A DNA stretch of 64,000 bases from Epiperipatus broadwayi (GCA_028023455.1 JAQFVV010000031.1:8734093-8798092), one strand, 5' to 3'. Shown: positions 11,312 to 25,899, counted from the first letter of the stretch. The notes: generated by a model not told the origin, from the letters alone. Made by a program: numbers and translations.

Positions 11312-11520
11312 ATCTCTATCTATAATTAAATACTTTTCTTTTTTTAATAAAAAAAATTTGGCATATCTCAGCAGGCAAAAATATTGAATATATTCGAATG
11401 AATTGTTAAATGTTGACTACAATTATAATAATGTATATGTAAGATTATTAGAGATTTTAATATAAAATATAAGAATGAAAATTTTAATAATAATATTGAT
11501 TCTCTTGCTAATAAAAAATA

Positions 11521-12015
11521 TTGATATCAATCCCATATATTTCAAATGATCAAGTAAATTTTATAAGGAAAATTTATAAAGGTATATGTGATATTGCATT
11601 TTACACACCTCCTACATTAAACAAATTAATAAATAACTCCAAAGATAAAACCTCATTTATAAATAAAAATTGTGTCATTTATAGATGTATATGTAGGTAT
11701 GGCAGTGGATATATAGCTCAATCTTGATGTGTGTTGGAAAAAAGAACTAAAGAACACTTGCTATTATTAAAACGAGTTCAGAAATCAGAACAAAATTGCA
11801 TCGTAGATAATAATATTTCAGCATCTGTTTTTTACGACCATAATAAGTCATGTATTTATGGTTTTGATTTCAATTTTAATAATGTAAAAATATTACAAAT
11901 TTAAAAAAATAACAAAAGAAAAATAAAGGAATCTATGCTAATATATAAATATAAACATGACTTAATTAACAGGCAAGCAGCAAACATTAAGATCACGGAA
12001 TTGTGGGGAAATTAG
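11521..12015 (+). pseudogene. Penelope-like element C-terminus (GIY-YIG endonuclease), second lineage
   Basis: The frame reads PYISNDQVNFIRKIYKG, then NCVIYRCICRYGSGYIAQS, a GIY-YIG-type core with the Cys residues usual in PLE endonucleases. It continues after a stop at 11725 with LEKRTKEHL (the R..EH motif), SASVFYDHNKSC, FDFNFNNVKILQI, a further stop, then KRKIKESMLIYKYKHDLIN and ITELWGN. This layout is the end of a PLE protein; the reverse transcriptase part is missing. It differs strongly from the PLE pair at 37-42 kb, so two lineages are present. The final G of the second motif is replaced by A and two in-frame stops exist, so it is dead. Confidence 0.7.
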
Positions 12016-12269
12016 CCTTTCAAAGCTTTAGTTGACACAGATTACTGAGATAATTGAAAGTTCTCCTAAATGGATAAAGAAATTTTAATTATTTAGTTAC
12101 TGTATTTACAAATATTCAATTATATAATTACCTATATTGCTTTTAAAATACAGACATCGAATAATAATATTATATATATATATATATACACACTAGAAAT
12201 AATAGCTAAACATTTATAGATTTTTTGTAAGGCATCAATATATTTTAATATCTTTTACAACTAAAACCT

Positions 12270-12480
12270 TACATGATCACTATTTTCTATGCCTACACAA
12301 ACCGTTAATACAGTAGCAACCTCTTTATACCGATAGTGCAAGTCACAATCTAGAAACAAGTAGGCACTAGATAAGGATTTTATGCACAAACCTAGCATTC
12401 ATTGATTATTGTGGCTTGCATTTTGTGGCACTACTGTATAAAAAGTTTGCTAATATCTTATGCACAAGTACGTTTTTGGT
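12270..12480. repeat. family F3 hairpin, diverged copy
   Basis: It starts with catgatcactattttctatg, turns around after gtgcaagtcacaat, and returns with attgtggcttgcattttgtgg. The order and motifs (gatttttatgcacaa.cct, gcattcattgatta) are those of the inner hairpin of the F3 palindrome at 55213-55519. It is shorter and more mutated. Confidence 0.55.
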
Positions 12481-12582
12481 AATAATATATTTAAAAACAA
12501 AATCATTTATTTGCTTATGTAGTAATTTAAAATATTTATCTTCCTGTCTAATAAAAGCCTATAACAATATTATTAGTTTCAA

Positions 12583-12688
12583 TGCATTGGTTGCCTAGTG
12601 GTTAGCATAGCTGCCTTCTAGGCAGCTGGACTGAGTTCACTTCCTAGTCAAAGCATTTGACATATGAAAAAAAAAGAAAAAAAAAATA
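12583..12688 (+). mobile_element. tRNA-derived SINE or tRNA retropseudogene
   Basis: ttgcctagtggttagc fits a pol III A box and gagttcacttcc, about 30 bases on, fits a degenerate B box. The 5' part gcattgg and the 3' part resemble tRNA acceptor strands. It ends in an A-rich tail (12667-12686). The anticodon arm is not a clean 5+7 structure, so this is not a functional tRNA gene. Confidence 0.6.
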
Positions 12689-12934
12689 TTATTAGTATAT
12701 TACTGTTTTTATTTATTTCATTGCTAATAAATTAAAATTAAAAAATATATGTATTAAAATATAGATAGCTTGATGATTCCAAAGTTTGCATTGGTTTTTC
12801 ATATAATTTGCAGAAAATAAAATTGTTTTAATAAAATAATGTTCAAATTATAATATTTTATAAAAAAGTTAGTTCTGAATCATGATAAAGAATTTACAGA
12901 AAAAATGGTTAGCTTTAAAATAAACATAGCCCAA

Positions 12935-13235
12935 TGTATATGTAAACAAAGGGAGTTATTCACCCTCCTCTGGCTGTCAGTGCTTTTTGTTTATAAACAT
13001 TAGAGCTATCAAAAACAGATGAATTCATTATATCTTTGATCCTTTATTCAACATTTAGGGTGCTTTTAAGTAATAGCCTGAGGGAGGATGATTTACTCCC
13101 TTTGTTTTTTTGTTTTTTTTTAAGTGTCATAGCATTGGCTGGGATGCGAACCCGCAACCCGGACAACTGCCTGCAAATGCAAGGCAGTCATGCTGACCTC
13201 TCGACCACCAAATACTCCCTTTGTTAACAAATAAT
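12935..13235. repeat. hairpin (MITE-like) element interrupted by a tRNA retropseudogene
   Basis: caaagggagttattcaccctcct at 12948-12970 pairs with aggatgatttactccctttg at 13085-13104, and the pairing continues outward on the far side of the 13107-13212 insertion (ccctttgttaacaaata against tatgtaaacaaaggg). The right arm is therefore split by the later insertion. Confidence 0.6.
13107..13212 (-). mobile_element. tRNA retropseudogene/short SINE with 13-bp target duplication
   Basis: Read on the minus strand it starts tttggtggtcgagaggtcag (good A box), forms a long anticodon-like stem (ctgcc/ggcag), then has gggttcgcatccc (excellent B box), and closes with an acceptor-like strand and an A-rich tail (aaaaaaaaacaaaaaaac). 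It is flanked by tactccctttgtt at 13094-13106 and 13213-13225, a perfect 13-bp target duplication from L1-type or other LINE-driven retroposition. The intact duplication suggests a fairly recent event. The stem is too long for a normal tRNA. Confidence 0.8.
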
Positions 13236-13584
13236 AGCTATAAATGTCACAAATAACAAGTCTGAAAGCAGTTGTCAGATATTAAAATTAATTAATGAAA
13301 ATATCTAATCTAATAGAAATTAGGCCTTAAAAATAATTGTGATCATTTTTAAAAAATATAAAAAACAACAACATAGAAACTGCAAATGTTTCTAATGTAT
13401 ATTAAAGTATTCAAAGTACAAGACATAAATCAAATCATTATTTTTAAATTAAAGTGTATTGATTACTTCAGGGAAAATATATTATTTATTACTGTTAGTA
13501 TTATGTCAGTTATCTAAAGATTTTATACTAAATCAATACTAGTGTAGTGTAAATACCGAATTTTAAGATGTAATTAAAGAGGAT

Positions 13585-13690
13585 TTGAACACAGACTTTC
13601 AAGCTTTCTTCAGCCATCCACTCCATCTTATATAATCACTGCACATGATCACATACATGTGGAAAAGATAAATGATCTCCATTATATATA
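13585..13690. repeat. foldback family F2, single arm
   Basis: gatttgaacacagactttca, the following catcc.ctccatctta, and cacatacatgtgg match the centre of F2 at 18895-18975 and the arm at 51855-51945. It ends at (TA)n 13683-13697. The 13235-13580 stretch before it has nothing recognisable. Confidence 0.65.
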
Positions 13691-13698
13691 TATATAAA

Positions 13699-13843
13699 AT
13701 ACATATTTTGCGGGTTCATCCGTGTTAAAAACTTTTAATATCAATATACTGACGTTTCGACTTGGTCACACAAGCCAAGAGAAACGTCAATATATAGATA
13801 TTATATATATATATATATAACCGTGCAAATCTTCGTTTTAACA
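13699..13843. repeat. rearranged PLE terminal repeat
   Basis: It begins with the PLE end (acatattttgcgggttcatc, cgtgttaaaaacttttaat, actgacgtttc) and then folds back: gacgtttc.acttgg at 13746-13763 is mirrored by ccaag.gaaacgtc at about 13777-13791. After a (TA)n stretch the outermost PLE end appears in the opposite orientation (gcaaatcttcgttttaa at 13825-13841). This is a second head-to-head PLE terminus, less perfect than the one at 1439-1514. Confidence 0.7.
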
Positions 13844-13977
13844 TATATATATATCAAATCCAAAACTACCCCAAATCCAAAATTCAACCAGACCAGCATA
13901 AAAATAATATTAAAACACTACCAAAGGTTTCATTGCTACAAGCAGACTTCTCAAGTGTAAAGAACTACAAATACTAC

Positions 13978-18378
<4,401 letters not shown>

Positions 18379-18526
18379 TATATATATATATTAAACATTG
18401 CCCACAAATCCATTCACTTCCCATCCACTCTTAATATTAAAAGAACTCTTAAATAAATTAATTGCTTCAGAATAATAAATTTTCAATAATAAAGATTCTT
18501 TAATTCTTCTTTTGATTTCATTTTGT

Positions 18527-18555
<29 letters not shown>
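18527..18555. repeat. (TA)n tract
   Basis: This (TA)n run separates unremarkable AT-rich DNA (18392-18526) from the F2 foldback element. Confidence 0.9.
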
Positions 18556-18557
<2 letters not shown>

Positions 18558-19245
18558 TGCTAAACTAGCATTTATAATTTGGTTCAGATCATCATCTCCC
18601 ACACAAATATATAATCAGTATTCAGTTTGTATTAAGATATCAAAACTTTAAACTTAATTGGATAGACTTCAATCATCTCCAACTCTTTGGCAATTCATAT
18701 TATTGAAAATCTGATGATGGAATGTTCAAACCTTTATTGATACCAATATTATTGCCATATCATTCAAACCCCTCATATACATGACCTTAATATGTCCATT
18801 TAAGTACCCAGAGGGATGGGCTGAAGTCAGGCTAAATCTAGTAAATCAATAATAGTATATTGTAAATATTACACTTTAAGATGTAAATAAAGGGGATTTG
18901 AACACAGACTTTCAAGCTTCCTTCTGCTGTCCATTCCATCTTGTATAACCAATACACATAACACATACATGTGTATTTAAATAAAGATATTAAGATCATA
19001 TATTAGAAGTCCCAATGACTTAATATCAACATGGGTATGACAATAATAATGGCATCAACAAGGGTTTCAGCATTTCATCAACAGATATTAAATAATGTGA
19101 ATTGCTGAAGAGTTCGAGGTGAAGATGATTGAAATCTGTCTATTAAAGTTTAAAGATTTCCTCTAATATAAACTTAGCACTGATTATATATGTTTGTGGG
19201 AGATGATGGTCTGGAGCAACTGTTGAGTACTAGTTCAGCACGAAT
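18555..19245. repeat. foldback family F2, full inverted-repeat element
   Basis: The left arm (from atgctaaactagcatttat) and the right arm (ending gagtactagttcagca) are reverse complements over roughly 230 bp each, allowing substitutions: for example acacaaatatataatcagt on the left and actgattatatatgtttgtg on the right, or atggaatgttcaaacc against gtttcagcatttcat. The middle holds aaggggatttgaacacagac and cattccatcttgtataacc, the segment that recurs at 960, 13585, 19957 and 51855. There is no reading frame, so this is a non-autonomous foldback element. Confidence 0.7.
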
Positions 19246-19282
19246 TATGTTTATTGGAGATCGAGTTTTATTTTATCTACAT

Positions 19283-19855
19283 ATTATTCTTAACATTTAA
19301 ATCGTGATAAACAGAGCAGCCAAAAATTTCAAAAAATATTAATCACAACGAACAATTTGCCAATCACTTTCAGTTCAGTATACCAGAATCATGTCAACAT
19401 ATTAGAACCGAATGGTTAATATTCCAGTGTATGCTCAGTGGAACACTAGGATTACGCTGATTGATAATGTTTTAGACCTCATAATAAACTAAGCCTCTTT
19501 CGATTTCTTCTGTCTATCATTTGATTCGTTGACCACAGTAGTAATATTTTGAGAATAAAACTCATGTCCACAACTATTTCCGTGACTAGAAAAAACAATT
19601 AACCTGTAAATCAGTTTTAGACTTTTTATACTGATAAACATGCAGTTGTAATTGCAAGGTTTAAAAACGTTGTCAATGTGACACTAGTGTTCCACTGAGT
19701 ATGCTCTGAAATATTAACTGTTTAGTTCCAATATGTCTCCATGATTCTGGTATACTGTACCGAAAGCACTTGGAAAATTGTTCATTATGATTAATATTTT
19801 TTTGAATTTTTGGCTGCTTTGTTTATCACGCTTTATACGTGAAGAATAATTTTCA
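19283..19855. repeat. inverted-repeat element, ~570 bp with ~160-bp arms
   Basis: Left arm: gtgataaacagagcagccaa, aatatt.atcacaa, agtataccagaatcatgtc, tgctcagtggaacactag. Right arm in reverse complement: gtgataaacaaagcagccaa and so on, closing at gaagaataat. The two arms match across about 160 bp with scattered changes. The ~250-bp middle has no coding signal. It has the form of a MITE with long terminal inverted repeats; no superfamily could be assigned. Confidence 0.8.
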
Positions 19856-19955
19856 TTATTTGACAGAGTTTTTGTATTATTTATTTATACATATATATAT
19901 ATATCATTATGTGACAGAGTTTTTGTATTATTTATTTATACATATATATATATAT
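19854..19955. repeat. 51-bp tandem duplication
   Basis: The unit cattat.tgacagagttttt followed by gtattatttatttatac and (AT)n occurs at 19854 and 19905, differing at one base. It lies directly beside the inverted-repeat element and is probably slippage at the AT tract. Confidence 0.9.
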
Positions 19956-19956
19956 G

Positions 19957-20025
19957 GCCATGTGTATAGGTTATATAAGATGTAGTAGATGGCTGAAGGA
20001 AGCTTGAATGTCTAGATGTTTTATA
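19957..20025. repeat. foldback family F2, short arm
   Basis: catgtgtataggttatataa, gatgtagtagatggctgaag and gaagcttgaatgtct are the reverse complement of the F2 centre at 18905-18975. It is a fragment only. Confidence 0.6.
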
Positions 20026-20054
20026 TAAATTGTGCAATAAAAAAGGCATACGAC

Positions 20055-20130
20055 TTTATTGCTGGGGAGTTTATTGCCAAAATCGATCCCAAGACAGACG
20101 CTCTACCAACTGCGCCAAACTGCTCAACAT
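20055..20130 (-). mobile_element. tRNA-derived SINE head
   Basis: On the minus strand tttggcgcagttggtagagc is a near-perfect pol III A box with tRNA D-arm layout; the following gtctgtcttgggatcgatt holds only a degenerate B box. The acceptor pairing is lost. It is a SINE or tRNA pseudogene rather than a working tRNA. Confidence 0.55.
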
Positions 20131-20489
20131 AATTGTACAATCATTTTTCTTTATAGAACTTATAATGATTAAATCACAAATAATGTAATCACAACAAAGC
20201 AAACATAATTTATTTCACTGTACATACAGAAGATAATCTATTTTAAGACAATATTATGTTGTAATTATATAGTAAAATTTAAACTTAATATCATTTTTTC
20301 TTTTATAAATTTATATCGTAATTTATTTTTTGTCTAAGAAAATATTCAAAAGAAAAATAATCACTGAAAGTTTAAATAAGATAAAAAAACAGTTTCTTGA
20401 ATAATCTGCATCTACAATTTTCATATGACTCCAACATACACAATGCTGTTTTAGCAGCATATGTTTTTATTATCACCTCCACATTACAT

Positions 20490-20870
20490 AAGCTGTGATG
20501 GTAGTGCTTAATAAATATATATTGTGTCATGTTTTATCCAATATCTCCGGACTAGTTTTAAGATTATTTTATCAATGAGGAACTTTCAATTTTAAGGAAG
20601 TGCACAAAAACCCTGGGTTTAATATACTTTTTTTCTAGCAACCAATATTTGCTTCTTTATTATATTATCAAGATATCAAAACTAAAAAAAACAACATATA
20701 AATGTTTTTTAGTCTTAAACAACTTGCTTGAGTCATATAGATCTGAGATCAGATCAGTAATTACATATTATGGTGTTCTTAGTTTTTAACACTATTGCCA
20801 CTTATATCCTGTAGACAGTAGTTGGTGAAAAAACAATAAAACATCACACAATTTTCCTAAGGCTCCAGCT
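20490..20870 (+). repeat. family F3, single diverged unit
   Basis: The order of motifs follows the F3 unit at 54774-55212: tccaatatctccggactagt, atgaggaac, then gtcatatagatctgagat.ag, atggtgttcttagttttt, cactattgccac and aataaaacatcaca. It is present once, without an inverted partner. Confidence 0.55.
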
Positions 20871-20944
20871 TACATTTTGCTACTTTAGCAGCATACATTT
20901 TTACCACTTCTATATTATCTACTGTAAGAGCACTACAGAGACTT

Positions 20945-21320
20945 TCAGATCTCTCAAAGAAATATAGAGAGATGCATGTTAGGAGTAACAAGAAGAGATT
21001 GAAAATGAAATGTATGAGTTTACAGGTGTTACTGACATTACTAAAAAAATTAAAAGATTAAAGTGGAGTTGGGCTGGACATACTGCTAGAAGAGATAATA
21101 GTAGATGGACAAATAAAATCTTAAATTGGATACCAAGAGTTTGTCAAAGAGCCAGAAAAAGACCATGTAAGATGGGTGGATAAAATAAGAAAGTGTGCAG
21201 GAGTGATATCACGCGGAGAGACTAAAGCTTGGAAAAGATGGGTTGAACTTGGAAAGACCTTCATTCTGCAGTGGATTCATAATGATTCAAAATGTTGATG
21301 ATGAAGCTTTAGAAACTAAT
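20945..21320 (+). pseudogene. RTE-type non-LTR retrotransposon, C-terminal fragment
   Basis: The frames read SQRNIERCMLGVTRRD, then (after a shift) YEFTGVTDITKKIKRLKWSW followed by AGHTARRDNSRWT, then IPRVCQRARKRPC, and after another shift WVDKIRKC and AWKRWVELGKTFILQW. This is the conserved region after the reverse transcriptase in RTE-clade elements (ERamLGv, gv.Di...i..lKWrWaGHvaR, RW...v..W.PR, GRP..RW.D.i). It ends in tgttgatgatgaa, a tail like those of RTE elements. At least two frameshifts and a severe 5' truncation make it dead. Confidence 0.8.
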
Positions 21321-23040
21321 AGATGATAGATAATAGAAGGCCTATAATTGTTAAAAAATACTAAAAATACCATAATACATAGAAATTAAAATTGGCTTCA
21401 GACTTATATGACTATACAAGCAAGTTAGCTAAGATTAAAAACATTTATATTTTTTTAGTTTGGTTAATTTTGATAGTATAACAGAAAAGTAAATAATGAT
21501 AGCTTGAAGAAGAATGCATTATATACTAAAGGTTCAAGAGCATTGTTTCTAGATATAAGGTTTTTTAGTAATAAAAACCATAATCTTGAAACTAATCTGG
21601 AAAGTTGAATAGAATAATACAGAATAGGTATTTCTTAAGCACTATCATATGGCATCTATTAGTTATTAAAGCTTACAGTAGGTGGCATAGAGATGGTGAA
21701 AGAGAAATGTATCTACATTTTTTTTTACATAATAAGAGAAAGCTCCAAATTGCTGATTAAATTGCAGTTAAACAAGAACCTGACATCTAACTTTAATATT
21801 TGTAATTTTATTGTAGAAAAAACTGAAGTTTAGGAAAGTAGGATTAAATATATAATAACGTATTAAAAATTACAGCCTAAAACTAATAAAAGTTGTGTTT
21901 TTATTATTTGATGAGAATCCTTTCTCAATTTTATTGTTAGGTTTTTAAAGAAAATGTTTTGTTTTTTTTTTTTGTTTTGTTTTTGCAAGATTACATATAT
22001 ATTGCATTGCATAAGTATATGAAAGGCTTCTTCCCAACTGTTAAGAAAGTACTGAAAAAAAAAAAAAACTCACAAGTCTACTTTTTAACAAAAAATTCAG
22101 AAAATCATGTGATTGTTGAGATGAAATACAGACTTAAAATTATTAGATCGTATATTAATTAACTAAACATTTTAGTATTTATAATGTCATATCAATAACT
22201 GATGCTATAAATTAGTGTATCTGAAGAAAATATTTTTTGTTTACAAAATAGAATATTTAGGAGCGAAATTATCAAAAAATGTTCGATTCTCTGGGAAACA
22301 GTTATGGAATTAAAATAGCACATAAAATAAATTTTATAGTTGAATTATGCTAATCAGTGCATTGATCACTTGATATAAAAGACATTTATCACTAATAAAA
22401 GATTTTAAACACTAATTTATTTTATCTAAATACTATATTATGTTTAATTGTTTTTGTGATTAAAATATTTTTGAAATCTTAGATATTAAGATAAAACGGA
22501 GCATATAAGATAGTCTGATTATTTCTGAGAGTAAAGACTTCTCCAACAGTTTCCCAATAATATAAAGTGAAAAAAAGTATTATTTACAATCCTGGACATT
22601 TACAATATAGTGAGAATATAACTGGCACATGCCTTTGTTATATTCTATAACTAAGAATAACATCAGTGATGAATGTTTAATTATGATGCAAATAGAACAG
22701 CTACTGAAAGAAAAATTCTAAGTCTGGTTATAACTTAAAATATTTTAATTTTATCAAGCCTAGATTCAAATGCTTAAAAATGGCAAGAATGTTATAACAA
22801 ACTAAAGCTTGTGAGTTTGGATAATCAATAGCTATAGATTAATAGTGCTACAAATAAATATCAAAATTAGTGTTTAATTATTAAATTTTATTGATCAGAA
22901 GATAAAGATTATCCAGAAATATCTGAGAATTCATGGGTTGCTCTATTATTTAGTGTGCATTGAACGTTGTAACTTTATAATATTAATAATACATTTTTAA
23001 AATCATTTTGTTTTACAAAACAGGCAAATAAAACTTATTT
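21320..23040. other. AT-rich DNA, nothing recognised
   Basis: 1.7 kb without a recognisable gene, inverted repeat or long microsatellite. Short A and T homopolymers occur (for example at 21961 and 22060). It may be intron of the M13-like gene on the minus strand. Confidence 0.5.
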
Positions 23041-23146
23041 CTTGATATTTTTTTATAGTTTTGACTTAACATCAATTTTCATCACAGCTCCCAACAAGCT
23101 CTGTTGAAGAATGTTGTTTAGTCAAAACTATAAGAAAATATCAAAA
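23041..23146. repeat. ~105-bp hairpin (MITE-like)
   Basis: tatttttttatagttttgact at 23046 is mirrored by agtcaaaactataagaaaata at 23119, giving arms of about 30 bp, around a ~45-bp loop containing cacagctcccaacaagctct. It lies downstream of, and probably in an intron of, the M13-like gene. Confidence 0.7.
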
Positions 23147-23711
23147 ATTGAATTTTATTTGATTGCGTTATAAAAAAAATAATTAAAGATAATATATAAA
23201 TAGTTTTATAGAGAAATATATAAAGCAATGTATAAAGAAATAAGATGTGAAGAGAAATTATAATATTCAAACTTACTATTGATGACTCTAGTGAAAATAT
23301 AAAAACACTAAGTATACTAGGCAGAGACAATTGTCTTATTTTAAATCTAACTAAAACTGAATTTATAGAAAGATCTAAACTGGATATGTATTATTAAATA
23401 AAAACTGCAAGGGATTTGTAATAAATATAAAGCACATTTTACCCACTTCACTTTGAAAGTAGAATTTTTTTAAAATTGTTCATCACTATCCTATAAAAGA
23501 CAAAGACTGAATTTCTAACTATATGTGTTTCCATATGATTAGTCTATATATGTCACATATACATTATTAATATGATATATCACAAAAAGTGTTTTCTGGT
23601 CATCATGTCTAAATTATACTCACCATTAAATTAGGTTTGAAATAAATTTAAATATCTAAATTATCAAATAATAAAAGTTTTTAACTTTATATTTTTAACT
23701 TTATATCTTAC

Positions 23712-24011
23712 TTTAAAAAGCTGCATTTCTACATTAATAACATCCTCAATGAAAGCAGTTATTCTTTGATCCCGTTCAGGTACTGGTAGAGGATTTTTAT
23801 TATTACGAACAAGTAATTCAGTAATATCCCGAATAAGTTGTCGATAATCTCCTAAAGTCTAAAGATATACAATTTTTAATTTGATTAATATATATCCACA
23901 TAATATAAATAACATTTTCTTTTTGAAAAAGTAATTATAGAATAGACTTACCGTACTAAAGGGATTTTTGGTGTAATCAATATAATATAACCCGATACCA
24001 TCGGCTTGAAT
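23712..24011 (-). CDS. M13 (neprilysin/ECE-like) metallopeptidase, two exons of the N-terminal domain
   Basis: Exon a is 24011-23952 (20 codons), exon b 23858-23712 (49 codons); the intron between (23951-23859, 93 bp) begins gtaagt and ends ctttag. Exon b is followed by gtaaga. All junctions are phase 0 and both exons are open throughout. Exon a carries the pattern GIGLYYIDYTKN, which matches 'GLGLPSRDYYLN' of M13 enzymes. Exon b has YRQLIRDITELL, LPVPERDQ and IEDVINVEMQL, matching the following helices ('Y...i..la.LL', '..i.dv..fE..La'). M13 enzymes are membrane or secreted zinc endopeptidases of bioactive peptides; the catalytic HExxH and ENxAD motifs are encoded by later exons I did not find. 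Base composition is less AT-rich than the surroundings. The family is inferred from motif pattern only; conserved frame and splice sites make a real gene likely. Confidence 0.65.
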
Positions 24012-24053
24012 CTGCCAATATATATATATTGATATCTGCCAATATATATATAT
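24012..24053 (-). promoter_or_regulatory. tandemly duplicated splice acceptor of the M13-like exon
   Basis: On the minus strand the sequence tatatatattggcag occurs twice, 24 bp apart, just before exon a. Use of the upstream acceptor would add eight codons (ISIYIYWQ) without a stop and without changing frame. The usual pyrimidine tract is replaced by (TA)n in both copies. Confidence 0.55.
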
Positions 24054-24054
24054 A

Positions 24055-25390
24055 ATTAATTAAACATTACAAAAATATGTAATAATGCGAAGGTTATTTT
24101 TATATGTCGTTTATAGAAATTTTCTGTTTCAAACATTGTCCCTTGCATCTTCAAAAAATTTCTATAAAAGGTAAAGAGAAATAACATTAGCATTACTATA
24201 TTCAGACATATATATATATTTTAAAAGGCTAAAGCTAAACCAGTCCACAAAATAACTAAAATTACCCCAAATTCAAAATTACATAAAACTAGCCAAAGAG
24301 GGGGGGGGGACGCAATAATCATATTTAATTTTGAATTTACGATAATTTTAATAATACTATATGTGTATGTGGATTGCGTTTATATTGAATTCATTAATTT
24401 TAAATGAATCTTAACATTAAAAACGAGTTTATTTGATAGTAATCTTTATAAATTTATAAAGGAATAAATTTCTAATTCCACATTTATAAGATTAATAAAG
24501 AATTATATATAACAATAATATATAACGAATACTTTCAAATATCAAGATTACATAAGTTTATATTAAACTTTGTTAAAAACTATTAAAATATATGCTTACA
24601 AAGCAGCAATTATAATTGACTGTGTACACACATATGTTTACAAATGCACAGAAAAAACAGTTAATTTTCTAACATTTAAAATCTATAAAACCTTTGAAAA
24701 ATATTTTATATAAAATAAATAGCTTTTATGTGAGATCTCATTTACATAAAAGAATAATTAAAAAGTTGTTATATTCTTAATATTTGTACATATATAAAAA
24801 AATTTAATAATTTAGATCCTAATACCAAAGTAAAAGCGAATTTAATCTTAAGGCATTAAGACTGCATGACATAATTTGAATTTGCAATATCAATAGTTAA
24901 TTGGATATTGACTTCATTATGTCATAACTGGGAAATTATTTAATGTACACAAAAAAAATTTCATTAAATTTTAAGGATTTCAATCAAAAAAATCTGTGCA
25001 AAAATAAAAATATTTTTAATATATAATAATATTTTTTATTTATCTTGATTAAAAAGCAAAAAAATAATGATTGTTTCTTCAATTATAATTGGTGTTTTTA
25101 GATTAAACATGAAATAAAATAATGAGAGGAGGGCAAAAATTAATAAAGTCAATGTCATGTTATGAAAAAAAGATTGTCTTAATTAATATCTGCACCTTCC
25201 ATGCATTTATTTCAAATTTAGTCTAAAAACCTCAATTGTGGTTGAATAAACATCTTTTTTTTGCTACTTAATGCACAATAAATAAATAAAAATTATTATA
25301 AAAAAAAACTATTTCTATTTATTTTAACATTTTAATATTGGCACAATAAACAAAAATGTCAAAGCCAAAGCATATTGTATCTTAAATTGA
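24055..25390. other. AT-rich DNA with an isolated G-run
   Basis: Mostly AT-rich with no gene seen. A run of ten G (24300-24309) stands out. The part 24790-24970 is a direct repeat of 53170-53350 (shared catga.ataattt.aatttgca, gtacaca). Confidence 0.5.
24790..24970 (+). repeat. dispersed repeat, copy 1 (partner 53170-53350)
   Basis: Colinear motifs with the second copy include catgacataatttgaatttg/catgatataatttcaatttg, caatatca, aattgg, attattta and gtacaca. It is moderately diverged and in the same orientation; function and family unknown. Confidence 0.5.
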
Positions 25391-25399
25391 CTTGACACT

Positions 25400-25406
<7 letters not shown>

Positions 25407-25449
<43 letters not shown>

Positions 25450-25482
25450 TCTATATATCTATATATATATATATATATATAT
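25407..25482. repeat. twin (TA)n tract
   Basis: Runs at 25407-25446 and 25460-25482 surround gtgtctatatatct. The outer left gacacta (25394) pairs with tagtgtc (25445), making a (TA)n-cored palindrome. Confidence 0.85.
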
Positions 25483-25483
25483 T

Positions 25484-25620
25484 GTAATGGGATGGGTTTG
25501 GTGATTGTGGAAGAAAATGGGGTAATGGGAAATCAGGAAGTCATCACAACTGAGGTAATAAAGGGGTTGTATGGTATCTGGTTACATTTGTCACCCTACT
25601 GTGAAGCCTGATCTAGCTAG
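25484..25620 (+). repeat. LTR-like segment, left copy
   Basis: Directly after (TA)n: ttgtaatgggatggg ... aatcaggaagtcatcacaac, then tgaggtaataaaggggttgta. The last ~40 bp recur at 30562-30604 (catcaggaaattgttacaac, caaggtaataaaggga). Both hold an aataaa and both touch a (TA)n tract. It could be the shortened LTR of a retroelement whose internal part is the Lys/Glu-rich remnant; the starting TGTAATG fits an LTR start. Confidence 0.35.
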
Positions 25621-25899
25621 CCTATCCATAGGCATAAAACAGCTAGAAATGAGTAATAAATAAAAAAAACTGAAGAAATGGAATATGCATAAGCAAATCA
25701 TGATTCTGTGGTATGAACAGTGCATTTGAGGCAGTGATATGATTTATTCAAAAGGGTGAAAAAATAAAATTTTAAAAGAGTAAATAAAAATGAATGGCAT
25801 AAATGATGAATAGGCATAACAAAGACTTGGAGTTAAATCATGGTGTGGATGGAGATAGAAGCTTATAAAAATTGAAATAAAAAGTACAAATAAAATAAA

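Noticed and set aside
12583-12660. Functional tRNA genes at 12583, 13130, 20060 and 48168
   Set aside because: A and B boxes are recognisable but the stems do not form a proper cloverleaf, and two copies have A-rich tails; they are retroposed SINE or pseudogene copies.
24080-24190. Further upstream exon of the M13-like gene (minus strand, KFFEDARDNV after a possible acceptor)
   Set aside because: The frame closes after ten codons, there is no good donor, and the peptide does not fit the expected M13 segment.
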